This document shows positions 38,753-50,700 of a DNA stretch of 64,000 nt, piece by piece. Within the stretch, counting starts at the first letter, position 1. Each line of letters opens with the position of its first letter. The translations under genes and the position numbers were made by a program. Location of the stretch: contig JARZZO010000002.1 of the NCBI GenBank assembly GCA_030544215.1, positions 22,815,395 to 22,879,394 of the forward strand, given 5' to 3'. Below the pieces are notes generated by a model. That model saw only the letters and a list, made by a program, of their open reading frames with translations, was not told the DNA's origin and searched no databases. This DNA comes from Zantedeschia hybrid cultivar. Taxonomy: Eukaryota > Streptophyta > Magnoliopsida > Alismatales > Araceae.

Positions 38753-41700
38753 AGAAGATGGTGGCGGACGGCCGGCGGTGGTGGGGGGGACCGGCGGTGA
38801 GTGGCGGCGGTGGCCGGGGGAGGGGCTGGGGGAAGGGGGAAAGGGCAGCAGCTGTCTGCTGGCTCCCGATCCCCCCTTATGGGGGGATCTGGGAGCGCCC
38901 AAATCGGGCCAAACCAGACCGGACTGGCCAGATCGGCCGGTTCAGACCCGATTTGGGCCGATTCGGCTCGATTCACCGATTCACCCTTTTTTTTTTTTTT
39001 TGAAATTGGTGGGGGGGGAATAGTAAAATCCCCCCTAAATCGGATCGGAACCGTCGATTCCGATTCGAATCGGAATCGGCCGATTTCGCAATCCATGAAG
39101 GAACCCAACAGATGTTGAGTTTGAAGAACTTATTTCTCTTTTCAACACAGTCTATCACACCACATTATGTTCTGATCAGAATGATAGAAGATTATGGATA
39201 TGGAGAAAAGATGGACAATTCTCAGTCAACTCTCTGGTGGAGCTACTTGTTGGGGGGGGGTATACAGTGTGGTGGAGGATATTGTGTGGTTCAAGCATAT
39301 TCCTAATAAAGTAAAAGCATTTCTATGGAAAATTGCATGGAATAAACTGCCTACTCGACAAAGACTAAGGAAGATGTTTCAATTTAAAGATGCAAAATGC
39401 TCTTTCTGTGCTCCGTTTGAGGAAGATCGAGTCTATCTGCTTTCTACCTGTGGTATTATTAATGTGCAGTTGATCACTCTCTGTGGAGCGTTGGGTGTTA
39501 CATGGGAGGTACATTCTTCAATACTGGACCTGCTTAATTGGTGTAGGGGTATATGTCCACAGCCTGCACATAAGGAAGTGTGGTATTTGTTTTGTCCTGC
39601 TTTCATGTGGGCTGTATGGCCTACAAGGAACAAGTTACAAAAGGAAATTCTGTGATGATTTTAGAAGTGCTTCAGACATATTAAAGAACATTGCAGCTGG
39701 TGGAAGACTGGGGAAGGGCAGCCTCCTTAATTGTGGACCAGAATCATGAGTTGGTATTGAAAGCGAAGTCTTGGGAATCGTTGGAGACTTGACCATGATA
39801 TCTGTTGCTGTTTTGTTACCTTCATAAAGCAGTGTCTTACGTCCTTGGTTCTTCTTTGATCTGTGTATCTTGGCCTCCGACTTGTGTTTCTTATGGGTCT
39901 GGGGGGTTGTTTATTGTGTTCTTTGATGTAGGGGTGACATATCCTGCTTGGGGTCTCTTTTCTCTAAATATGTAATTATGTGTCATCTTTTTTCGCATTC
40001 TTAATGAATTGTGACAATATTTTGTCACTTAAAAAAAAACTTTTTAAATTATGAATGAATTATTGCTATGAATTTTAAATTAATTTTTTGAGATCTTTGA
40101 GAGAGAGAGAGAGAAAACGACCTAGAGATGAGGTTAAAGAAGCCCTGCTATAGAGTCAGGTGAGAAACCCAAAGATCAGGGGGTGAGATGTCTCCGATTG
40201 TTCCGCATCAATTTAGTATCAGAGCAAACCTTGATCCAAGCCACACCACTGTCCCACCTCCATTGTTGGCCTCGTGCCATGTTGGGCCGCCAACTGCTTC
40301 CTCCCTCCCCTCCTTTTATCTCCCTCTCTATTCCATATGTTATTTTCTTTACCCAAGCCAAAACAAAAAATGGTTACTATTCACCATAAACAGTAACCAC
40401 AACAGTGTTCATGGTGAATAGTAACCACAGTACTATTCACGTGTAATAGTACCGCCATCGTCTTCCCTTCCCCGTTCCTCGCTCTTTTGCCCCTGTGCAC
40501 CAGCTGCCTTGCTAGGGGCGCCGTGGTGCCAGGTGGTGCACCAAGAGTTCTCAATGTACCGCTCTTGTTTCTAGGCCATTTCATATTGGAATAGTAAGGG
40601 CTGTTTGCTGTATTGAAGGAAATGCCTGCATGATGCCAAAATTTTGCCACAGTTCTTTCCAATGTATATCTTGGACCACTCTTCTTGCTATAGCTATCAT
40701 CAACCCTTGTCTATTTCCCATGCTCCCTAGGAAACATATAAAGGTCAACCTCCTCAACAGGAGTTCTTGATTTGTGCTTCTGAGGCCGAGCTATAGGTGC
40801 TGGTCTAGTAGTAAAATAGGAGGATACACTCCTCCTAGGTTGAGCCTGCCTCCTATAGGAGTTCCCACCAACACCTGATGATCCACCAACACCCTGCTCA
40901 ATCCCTTTAAAGTGAATCCCCTGAGCTCTCATAAATTCTTTCTCTCGATACTCATGCCTACTAAGCTCCAGCACTCACCGAGTACGTGGAGAAGGAGGCT
41001 CATGTCCATGTACCTCCTGAACATCATCATCATCATCAGACTCAATCCAGCCTCCTTATTCATCATTATCCCCCCCATCGGCAACTTCGTAGATCATGCG
41101 TTCTTCCCTCTCTTTGTCTGCAGTCTTCTTTAAGCACACTTTCTTTAGACTTTTCAAGTGTTGAGCCATCTGGATCCTGACCTCACCAGGAACATTTTTA
41201 CACCCAACCACTTCATTATACCCAACAATTTTTCCTCTTGCAAGGTGCTTCTTCAATCGAGAAACACCACCGTCCTGTCCTATAAACTGACAGTAGTTGC
41301 ACTTGAACTTGTGTTTACTGTCATCAACCATGCTACCATGCTGCCATCCGATGTCTCTGGACTCTCGACGAGGGGGTAGGGCGGCCATCTAATGACAAAA
41401 AAAAAAAGAGAAATAAGAACAAAAAAATATATTAAACAACAATTAAGAATAGTATGACTTGAAATGCTTTTAAAATTATCCTTACATTAAAAGAATTTTT
41501 ACTTTTTATAAATTATAAATATTAAATTACGAAAATAAACAAATTATTAATATATACTTAATAAATTAAATAAATTACAAATATTAATTGAACATATTTA
41601 TAAAAACATGACTTAAAGTGCATGAAGAACATAAATATAAGTTGAGGGCATGTCCAAAAATTGTATACAAGTATCACATTTAAAGATTAAGTAATAATAT

Positions 41701-44700
41701 ATTATACCATTAATTAATTTAATTACTTAAAAATAAGATTTAAAGCTAAGAATTTTATACCTAAAACATAAAAGTTAAAACATAAATCTAAATCTAATCC
41801 TTTTTTACTTTTAGAGTCTAGAGTAGACAATTTATAAATTATTTTATATTTTAAAATTTATTAATATTCTAATAGTCATATTAATAAATTAATTTTCATA
41901 CCTTAAGATTTTAAATGAAATTTTAACCAAGCATGTGAGACTCATAGTTCTATGCCCATCATCACATAAAAAGATCATTTATTTATTTTTTGATTTTTTT
42001 GTATTTTTTTATATTTATAAAAATCTATAAATCAACTTCAAATTTAAACAATCTTAATTTTTTTCATGTCAAAATTACAAAGAGACAATAGATTTACCTA
42101 TTCTTCATATTTTAATACCCTAAACAACATCAAACAACAGGAAAAGAAGATGAAAATAAAAAAAATCTTAGGGTTCGGATGCTTACCTTGTTCAAACCGG
42201 ATGAAAACATTCTAAAGAGCTTGAAAATCTCATTTCTTTCCAACAAAATCACCTTCAAACCTTGAAAATCTCTTGGATCTCCCAAAACCACCAAGAGAAA
42301 TGGAAGCGAGAAGAGGGTGGAAGGGCTTGGAAGGCTGCGGGTCGTCCATCTGGTGTGTTTATGTCCAAACAGAAACGCAACAGACAGTTTTCGGGGTTTT
42401 AAGGGCCACATCATATCCGAGCATGGCGTATCGGGGCGTATCGGGTCGGATCTCAGCGACTAGACTCGTATCCGGCCAGATCGCGCCGGGTTGCAGCGAG
42501 TCTAGCCCAAACCGCTGCAAGTCGGTGCGATCTGGCCTAATATGCGCCGAGTCGCTGCGATCTGGAGCCGGTCCAGATCGGATCGGGCGAGCCGACCATG
42601 TCAGCGCATCGGGTCGGCCCATATCCGAGTCGACTTGTACGAGTCGGGCCGATCCGGCAAACCTTGAGTACATAGCAGCAGTCATCAATCTTAATAAGCC
42701 TCAAAGTTATACTTGAAACCTTCTCTCTTTTAATGTTGTTTTCTACATTATTAACTATTTTGTTAGGTGTTTAATCCTCATGAATTTTAGAAATATTGGT
42801 CTTGTCATTGTTAGTTTTTTTTTTTTTTTTGGCTTAGACTGCAATTACACTAACCAGATGACCTTTATGGCTAAGATTTCATAGCTTTTCTCAAGGAGAA
42901 AATTTCATAGATGTTGATTTGTTAAAACTCATCTCAAAATGGCTATTTTCTTGCATGCTTTCTCTTTAGGTGTCCGAAAGGAAAGTTTTTTTTCCCTTTT
43001 CCATTTCTTCTTCTATGTTGATGTATTTGCTTCCATATGCTTAATTTATATCTTCTTTCTGTAGAAGGAAGTGACAATTTCAAAAATTTCTTTATCTTCA
43101 TATGGAGAAAGGAGTAACAATTTGAAATTTTCTTCTTAAATATGAATTGGTACCTCTCTTTCTTTGATTTATGGCTGTCATTGGTACTCTTCTTTCTGTT
43201 GTTGCTTGTTTACTTAATCCTTAACATTTTGAGAATATCTGTATTGTTCATTTCAGGTGGTTACTTCCACAGGTTAAATTCCTTGACATATGGTGTTGAT
43301 GTTGACAAGATACGTTGGCTTGGTATTCTTCAGGTAAAAAGTTTTGCAGGATATTCAAGCATGTGCTCAAGGATGGCAGTACCGGTACCGGTACCGGTAT
43401 CGGTGGGTACCGGTACCGGTACGTACCGGTCCGGTACCGGCCGGTATCGGCCGGTACCGGCCCAAAACCAGTCCGGTACCGGCCGGTACCGGCCGGTACC
43501 CACGGTACCGGTGCCGGCCGATACCGGTACGTACCGGCCGGTACGTACCGGTATCGGCCGGTACTGCCATCCATGCATGTGCTGCTAGTCCTGATCCTTT
43601 TTATTGACAAGTTATATTTGTCAATATGAATCTGCTCAAACCATGCAGTCTATATTTGCCACAAGTGTAGTTGTCCTTTAATCCCATTTATTAATCCGGC
43701 TATAGATTTGAGACTTTGACAATGTTGCATGCATATTTTGTAGTTAGAAATGACATGTCAATTCTATGTCCATCTTTCATCTATTCATGTAATACATCAA
43801 ATAGCACTCTATATCAATCTACTCCATTTATGTCATTCAGAGACATGTCCTCATCGAGAATCTTTGAACCTTTGAAAATTGCTTTGTCACATCTTATTTT
43901 TATATTGATGTTACTATCAGTGATTTAGTCCTAACAAACTTCAACATTGTCATCTAGGAGAGAACAATCCTTCTGCAGTAAAATTAACAATCCTCCGGTA
44001 GCAGAATCCTGACACTCTTATAGACTGGCAATGCACATATTCTGTACTCAGGGATTGTAATTGGATGTTGAATTGAAACTCCCAGTGGCGAATGACTTTT
44101 ATGTTAAATTATATTTGAAATATTTTTTAGCTGCTAAAAAAGTGTTGCACTTGTTCATTCCTAGTGATTCTCTTTTTTGCATGAGTCACTCTTTTTCCTT
44201 CTTTTTAGGCATGTGCTGTAATCTGTAAAAAGCTTCTGTATACTAATGTTGCCCCCCCGCCTCCACATGGCTGTAGCGGATAGCCATTGGATATTTCGTG
44301 GCTGCTTTATGTGAAATATGGCTCTCAAGGACAACACCAAGGGATTCTGGAAGTGGAAGCTTCAGGAATTATTATCTTCAGTGGTAAAAGACCAATATTG
44401 ATCAACCAACATGCTTCTAATGTGCAATGCTATGTACATCGTGTAGGAGATAAACACCGCTCAACTGTGCACTTGTATTTTCTGTTTCTATGAGAAAGGT
44501 CTTTCTACCTTCAACTTTTCTTTTCGATTTTCTCATAATGGCATGTGTTGTCTTTGTAGGTTTGCAGTTCTCTTGTTATCCTTCACATATTTATGGCTAC
44601 TGTATGGTTTATATGTTCCTGATTGGCGATTTGCAGTGCAACACCCAACATCTTCAGTCTCTTCCAGTGATGAGCATGTTATTAAGACGGTAAGTATCCT

Positions 44701-47700
44701 GCTCCTCCCACAAAGCCCTGTAGTATTCACACACAGTCTTATTCCCTTGTTTGGTGTCATGAATAGCAACCACAAGATCATACATGTTTACTGGGTGGCC
44801 ACACTGGAGGGGCTTGGAGTGGTTCCGATAGGGGCTGGCTCTTTTGGACTGGTTCCGGCAGGGACTGGTTTGCAAGAAGGACCCCTTTTGCTAGGGAAAA
44901 ACCCTAGATAGGAGCAGTAGGGAGGAAGAGATGGACCGGTCTGGCTGGAGGACCAAAACAGGGGACCGGTTGCCCTCCCTGAACTTCCTGCAGTCGGCCT
45001 TGAATCTGACTTTTTTTTTTTTTTCCCGAGCAAGAAATCTCCCTCTGAAGGATAAGAAAGGCCAACCGGCCAGATGTTTTCTTCTTCTTTTTCACAGTTG
45101 CTCTGATATCATGCTGAAAGAAGAAGAACGAGAGATGGTGGGGCAGAAAACTGAGTGCGGTGGCTCTCTCTGTCTCACACAGAGAGGCCAGCCAGCACAC
45201 AACCCTTTTATATTACTAGGGCAAACAAGTTACAATGCTAAAGGACCAGTTTACCCCTGTTAATATAAATACAGGAATAAAACCAGTAAAAATAGGAAAA
45301 TACAGAGTAACCAGCAAACATATAAAAAGACTGCAATGCCCTAACTAATAGCCCTGTTTTCACTACAACATCAAAGTGACAGATTAGATTGACATAGTGG
45401 CCCTCCAAGCGGCATTATATTTCAGGGCAATAATTATCTGTCTTTAGCATTTCAAGTTGCTGTTGTTGACTGAAATTGAAGGATATGCCATAAGACATTC
45501 TTTCAAGAAAAAAAATGTTCTATACAGTATTTATTGGAAGATAATACTAAAATCTTTTATGGGATATATGCAAAAATAACTCTCTTAAAAATTTAATTGC
45601 AGATCTGCCTACCTTATTTTCATATTATTATAAATAACCTCACTACATTACAATACATGAAAAAATGCCCTTCCCATTACCATCCATTAGCATTCTGTTC
45701 CAAATCTCTTATTTAACCCTCGTTAACCTTCAACCAAAGTTGAATAAGTCTAAATACAAATGTCGTCCAAACATTAAACTTAACGGTTGAAGAAGGAATA
45801 TTCGCTGCATCTGTAATGGAGGTTAGCAAAAGGGCCATTTTTGAAGTGTTAAAATGCAGTGAGGTTATTTATTATAATATGGAAATAAGATAGACAAGTC
45901 TGCAATTAAACTTTCAAGAGGGTTATTATTTCAGAAATCCCATCTTTTATTTATATGAATTTTGTTTCGAGTAAAATGTGCTATACAGTGTCTTTCACAA
46001 GTCATTTATTTTAGGCTGTGCAGCCTCTTTTATACAAGACTTCATACCCTCCAAGGGATTGATATGGAATGCTGCATTCTTTCGACTTCTTTACTGTTAC
46101 AATTCATTTACTAATGAATTGTGTTTATTGAGACTCTTCTACTGCAAATATTTACTGGCATACTATACATACATTGTTGGTATATGATTAAGTTGTATCT
46201 ACAGACATTGGTCTTCTCAGTGGTTCGATTAGTATGAAAATTATGTTTCTGCGCGTTGAGTGGAAAATATTTATGTGCTGTGTAGAGAGATTATTTTGAC
46301 TTCCAAGAGATGTTCACCCTTCAATGCATATGAAAAATCCAGGGTTCCAGACCATTTATTTTCATAGAAACATTCTGATGGGTTTGTTGATGAGGACTTA
46401 GTTGCCCATAAGTCAACTGACTGTCCTATGGGTAACCCATAGTGAGATACAAAGTTTAGTGGTGCAGTTTAACACTCTGAAGGACGATTTTTCTAGCCAC
46501 TAAAACCATAATCATCAACTTCTCATTAAAGAAATAGGAGGGGAAAATGAGGCAAGTTATGTTCCATCTATTTGGGGGTGGCCTCATCTATTAGAGATGA
46601 TTGCTGACACTCAGCCCAGCATCAATTGTGTACATGGATTACTGGGTATTCCTGTCAAGAAAGGGATTAGTCAGCAGAAGGGACCATTGTACTTCTCACT
46701 GAGAATCCTCTGCCTTCCATCATTCATGTGGATATGGGGTCATGGCATTCCACATTTGATCAAAAGGTGACACACAAGATTTCAATGATTCAGAAAGGAA
46801 GGTTTAATATACAGAGACTCAGACTGGGCGGGTGGCTTGGTTTTCACGAGCGCTCCATCTCACATCCGGAGGTATTGTGTTCAAGGCCACCTAGGACACC
46901 AAACCCTATAACTCACAGGCAGTTCACATGGCTAGGAAATTTTCAAAACTTTCATGGACTTAGTCCTGCACTGGTCTGCCAGTGCTCAAGGGACCTTTTA
47001 GAAGCTTGTCCAGGAGTGCTGTTGGCATGGCCTCCTTAGGATGAGGCAGACCAGGCGTCTCTTGGCAAGGAGCTGAGGTGCAAGGGGAGTTCCTCCCTAA
47101 ACATCAATTTCTTGAAAGGTCCCCTAATTTCACCCGAGGTTCTCTGTATTGCCAATTCCAACCAGTAGGGGTGTCAATGGGCTGGGCTCGGGTCGGGCTT
47201 AGCAAAGTCCAAGCCCAAGCCCACTATGAAAATGCAAGCCCAAGCCCGGCCCAAACTCATTTTTTTTTGTGTCAAACCCAAGTCCGAAATAAATTGTTTG
47301 GGCTTGGGCTTCAGGCCTAAGGATAAGGAATATTCTTCCCTCGTTTAAAATATAACTTGTCAACCTAACATGATGACTATGCACTTACTCATCTTTCTCA
47401 CAAAATAATTAAACATAACTGTACATAAAACTAGAAGCACCTATAGTTTAAGGTAAAAAGAAGGGTACAAGAAATAATTGCAACTTTAATTGGCAAAATT
47501 AACATAAACACCATGCTTTTATAGCTAACCAAAACATTATGGAGACGCAAATGATTTCAATGTAAAAACTAGAAATAACAAGAGGTCATTAACAACTTGG
47601 TAGAAGAGACTGGGGAGTGGAAGAAGAGAAGGGACTTAATGTGGTGGCTGTCCATTTCCTTATAGTGCTTATGGTTGTAAGTTTTGGCTTCTAATGTGAT

Positions 47701-50700
47701 TTGATCTAATGGACATGAATAACCCATGAGTAAGACACCATTATAAAGGACCGAGCTGATGGGGCTTTTGGGCCGGGCTCAGCCAAGCTCAAGCCCTACC
47801 CGAAAAATGAAGTGGCTTCACAAATTTTTTAAGCCTGGCCCAAAATTTATTTGGGCTCACATTTACTATCCAAGCCTGATTTTTAGACATCGGGCCGGAC
47901 CAAGTTTTCGGGCTTCGGGGGCCTATTAACAGCCCTACCTACCGGATTATGTCTTTCCATATATGATACAATATCGATCCGACTCGGCCCAACTCGGTTC
48001 GGCTTGCATGAGTCAGGCCGATCAGGCTTTTGTTTTTGATTTTTTCTAGATTATTTAATTTTATGAATAATTATGTCATAAATAAACTTTTGACTTCAAT
48101 GGTTAATCAATGTCAATTGCTTAAGCCAAATTTAAGAGAAATATACTCTACTAATCAATATAAGAGTGTAATACCTATTAAATTAGAGAAAAGAGTCCAA
48201 TTATTTACCAATTGGAAAATAGTCCAATTACTTATCAAACTATAAAAAATAGTCTGCTTAATAAGATACAAGTCACGTCAAGTCGCATTGAGTAGGCTCA
48301 AGCTAGATCGCAGTGACACATGCATGATCATAACGTATCACACGAGTCAGCAGGAGTCGGTCCAAGTCGGATTCACTTGGCAAGTCAAACCATCCTAGTG
48401 ACCCAGACTTGTCTAGATACGAGTTGACTCGTACGTATCCTCCCGATCTGATACGATATGGCAAACCATAATTTCACTAAAACAATCGAAATACTCATAA
48501 AGCTTTAAACAATTAAAAATGAACCAAAAAACATCTTAGGGTTCCAAAACTTTCCTGATCTACTAAAACACATCTTGAACCCAAAATTACTAAAAAACCT
48601 CAAACCTTCAATGATGAAAATGACCAAAATACCCTTCAATCCTAAAAATCACTCCAAAACACCTTAAAACACTCCCGAACCCACTAAACCTTATGTGGAC
48701 TATGGTAGGGCTTTGGGGCTTGATTAAATTGTGCCTTTATTAGACTTGTTCATTTATGCGGCTTGTCTTATTTAGGACATTACAGTTGGTGGTTAATCAA
48801 GGGTCTTTGCTGGCTAGAGTGATGTGATTAACACCGACAGAAGCTGGTGGAGGTGGTCCTACTTTGAACCTTTCGATGCCAACTCTTTAGGCTAAATCGA
48901 GACTAAATTTTCTAAAAGTGTTTCCTTCCACCTTATTCTTCTTATTTAATTTGAGGGCAAATTTCCTGTTACAACGTAACAATAATTTTGCCTATTATCA
49001 TTTTTTAACCATTGAATCTTGTAGGATATTATCTAAGGGCTTAAAAGGAATATAAATTGAATATGTCCCACTGTATTCCAGCTTCTTTGGTGCCCAAAAT
49101 ACATTAGATGGATGGTAGATAAAGGAAGGAGTACATTTTTCAATGTTTTTTAAACCTTTTTTTTTTCAAAAAAAAAGGAAAGAAGTGCTGGGACCATTTA
49201 CTGAAGGTTGATCCGTTGATCAAAAGGCCTAGGCCAGCACTGGGCAGAAACCTCCCTGCACAAGGGAGATTTCTGAGCAGCATGTGAAATCCGCACAGCA
49301 TATGCCAACTAGGCACGTGAGTAGGTTATTTTTTTAAATTAACAGTAAGATTGGAATCCACTGGTCTAGAGACACATGTCAACAGAAACTACCTTGTTTT
49401 AGGAATGTTTTCCCATCACTTAAGAGAATTTTTGAAACTTTCCAATGGAGGATATTTACAACATTATGATTTCAAAGGCTATTTTTTCATGAATGGCATT
49501 TTACTACTGTTCTTGTAAGACGTTTGTTTCCTTTCTAGATATACTTAAATGCATTGGTACCTTGTTAATGCATAAGCATGTTTAGTAATTAAGGTTTTTT
49601 ATTTATTACTTGCTATCATTCTTTTTTCCCTTTCTTGTCTGCATTGCAACAGTATCTTGATATCTGCTTATGAATGTGCATGCATGTTTACCATTTATGG
49701 CACGCACACCCTAGATGGGATGGGGGTTGGGTGGCATATACAGTGAGTTTGAAATTAAAGAATTTTGTTCAAGCAGGGGTTCAACACACGGCTACAACTG
49801 CTATGACCTGTCTCTTGATGACTTTTTACTCCTGTATAAGTTGACAGTGTATGCTGTTGAAGAGGTCTGTAATCTAATGCAACTCATTGCTATTTAGCAA
49901 TATAATTATCTAAAGACATAGACAACAACAGGGGAATGGGCATAAAGTATAAGTTGTTCGTGATGCAACTAGAGTTACTAGATACTTATCACATATTCAA
50001 TCAAAATTTCTTTAGTTATGCTATCACTTGGAAGCTTAACTTAATGACTTCACCTTTAACATTTTGGATCTGTTGATTTAGTTATGATTTAAGCAACCAT
50101 GAATGGGCATTCAGTCTTGCAGAAGGAAAAGGAGTTTGACACTCAATTTCCTGTGCAGGTGAAGTGTGCTGTAAGAGGTGATCTTGGACCAGCATGTAAT
50201 GCTGCTGGGATGATTGACCGCTATCTGCTTGGAATTAAACACCTATACAGCACGCCTGATTACAGAAAGTTGGGGGTAAGTTTTACTAGGTGAAAGTAGT
50301 TTTTAGTTTTTCAGTTCTAAGCTTATGACTTATTTATGATATTGGACAACTTTTTACATTGGTAGGAATGTTTGTGGGAGAATGGGCAAGTTTTGGAAAA
50401 TTCACCTGCATGGTGCCAGGCACCTTTCGATCCCGAAGGAATTCTGAGGTACACTAAACCCTAGTATACTCCATTTTTATTTTTCTCAAGGTACATTAAT
50501 CTGCTCTATACATGCCTGTAGATATATGCGTATACTCCTCTGAAGGTACATTAATCTGCTCTATATATGCCTGTAAAAATATGCGTACATAATTAACTCT
50601 TTAATTGTTGTCGAGTCATAACTTAGAAGAGTGTGGGAGAATTGTATGTTTCAACACATTCTAAGAGAATGTGGGAACTATCTCTTATTCATTTTTTCCT

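Larger units (their letters stand above)
33997..39097 (-). mobile_element. 5.1-kb hAT element with transposase remnant (probable parent of the telomeric elements)
   Basis: The left end is CAAGGATTTCCGGGTCGG and the right end TTTCGCAATCCATG, the same termini as elements 9983, 27531 and 30134. The first about 245 bp, including ATTCAATGGATG...GCAATTCATGTACATCC, and the last about 220 bp (T-run, GGTGGGGGGGAATAGT, GATCGGAACC) match the arms of the telomeric elements. Between them lie a minus-strand transposase, a 156-bp tandem repeat and a GA-rich leader. Flanking sequence is imperfectly duplicated (TGAGAAC left, GAAGGAAC right), consistent with an old TSD. It interrupts the LINE, whose frame rejoins across it. 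Confidence 0.82.

Noticed and set aside
43142..43256. Exon C starting at ATG 43142
   Set aside because: The upstream extension is a pyrimidine-rich, T-rich intron end with an excellent acceptor at 43256. The exon start fits the phase from exon B exactly.
43315..43629. Tyr/Arg/Pro/Val-rich ORFs in several frames at the GGTACC blocks (also near 6100-6560, 51700-52000 and 54400-54690)
   Set aside because: They come from the palindromic repeat lacking stops in most frames; there is no family similarity and all are bounded by hAT TSDs.
46825..47100. tRNA gene
   Set aside because: Only loose A/B-box resemblance with no cloverleaf pairing that I could draw; kept only as a weak SINE candidate. No other tRNA or rRNA was recognised in the window.
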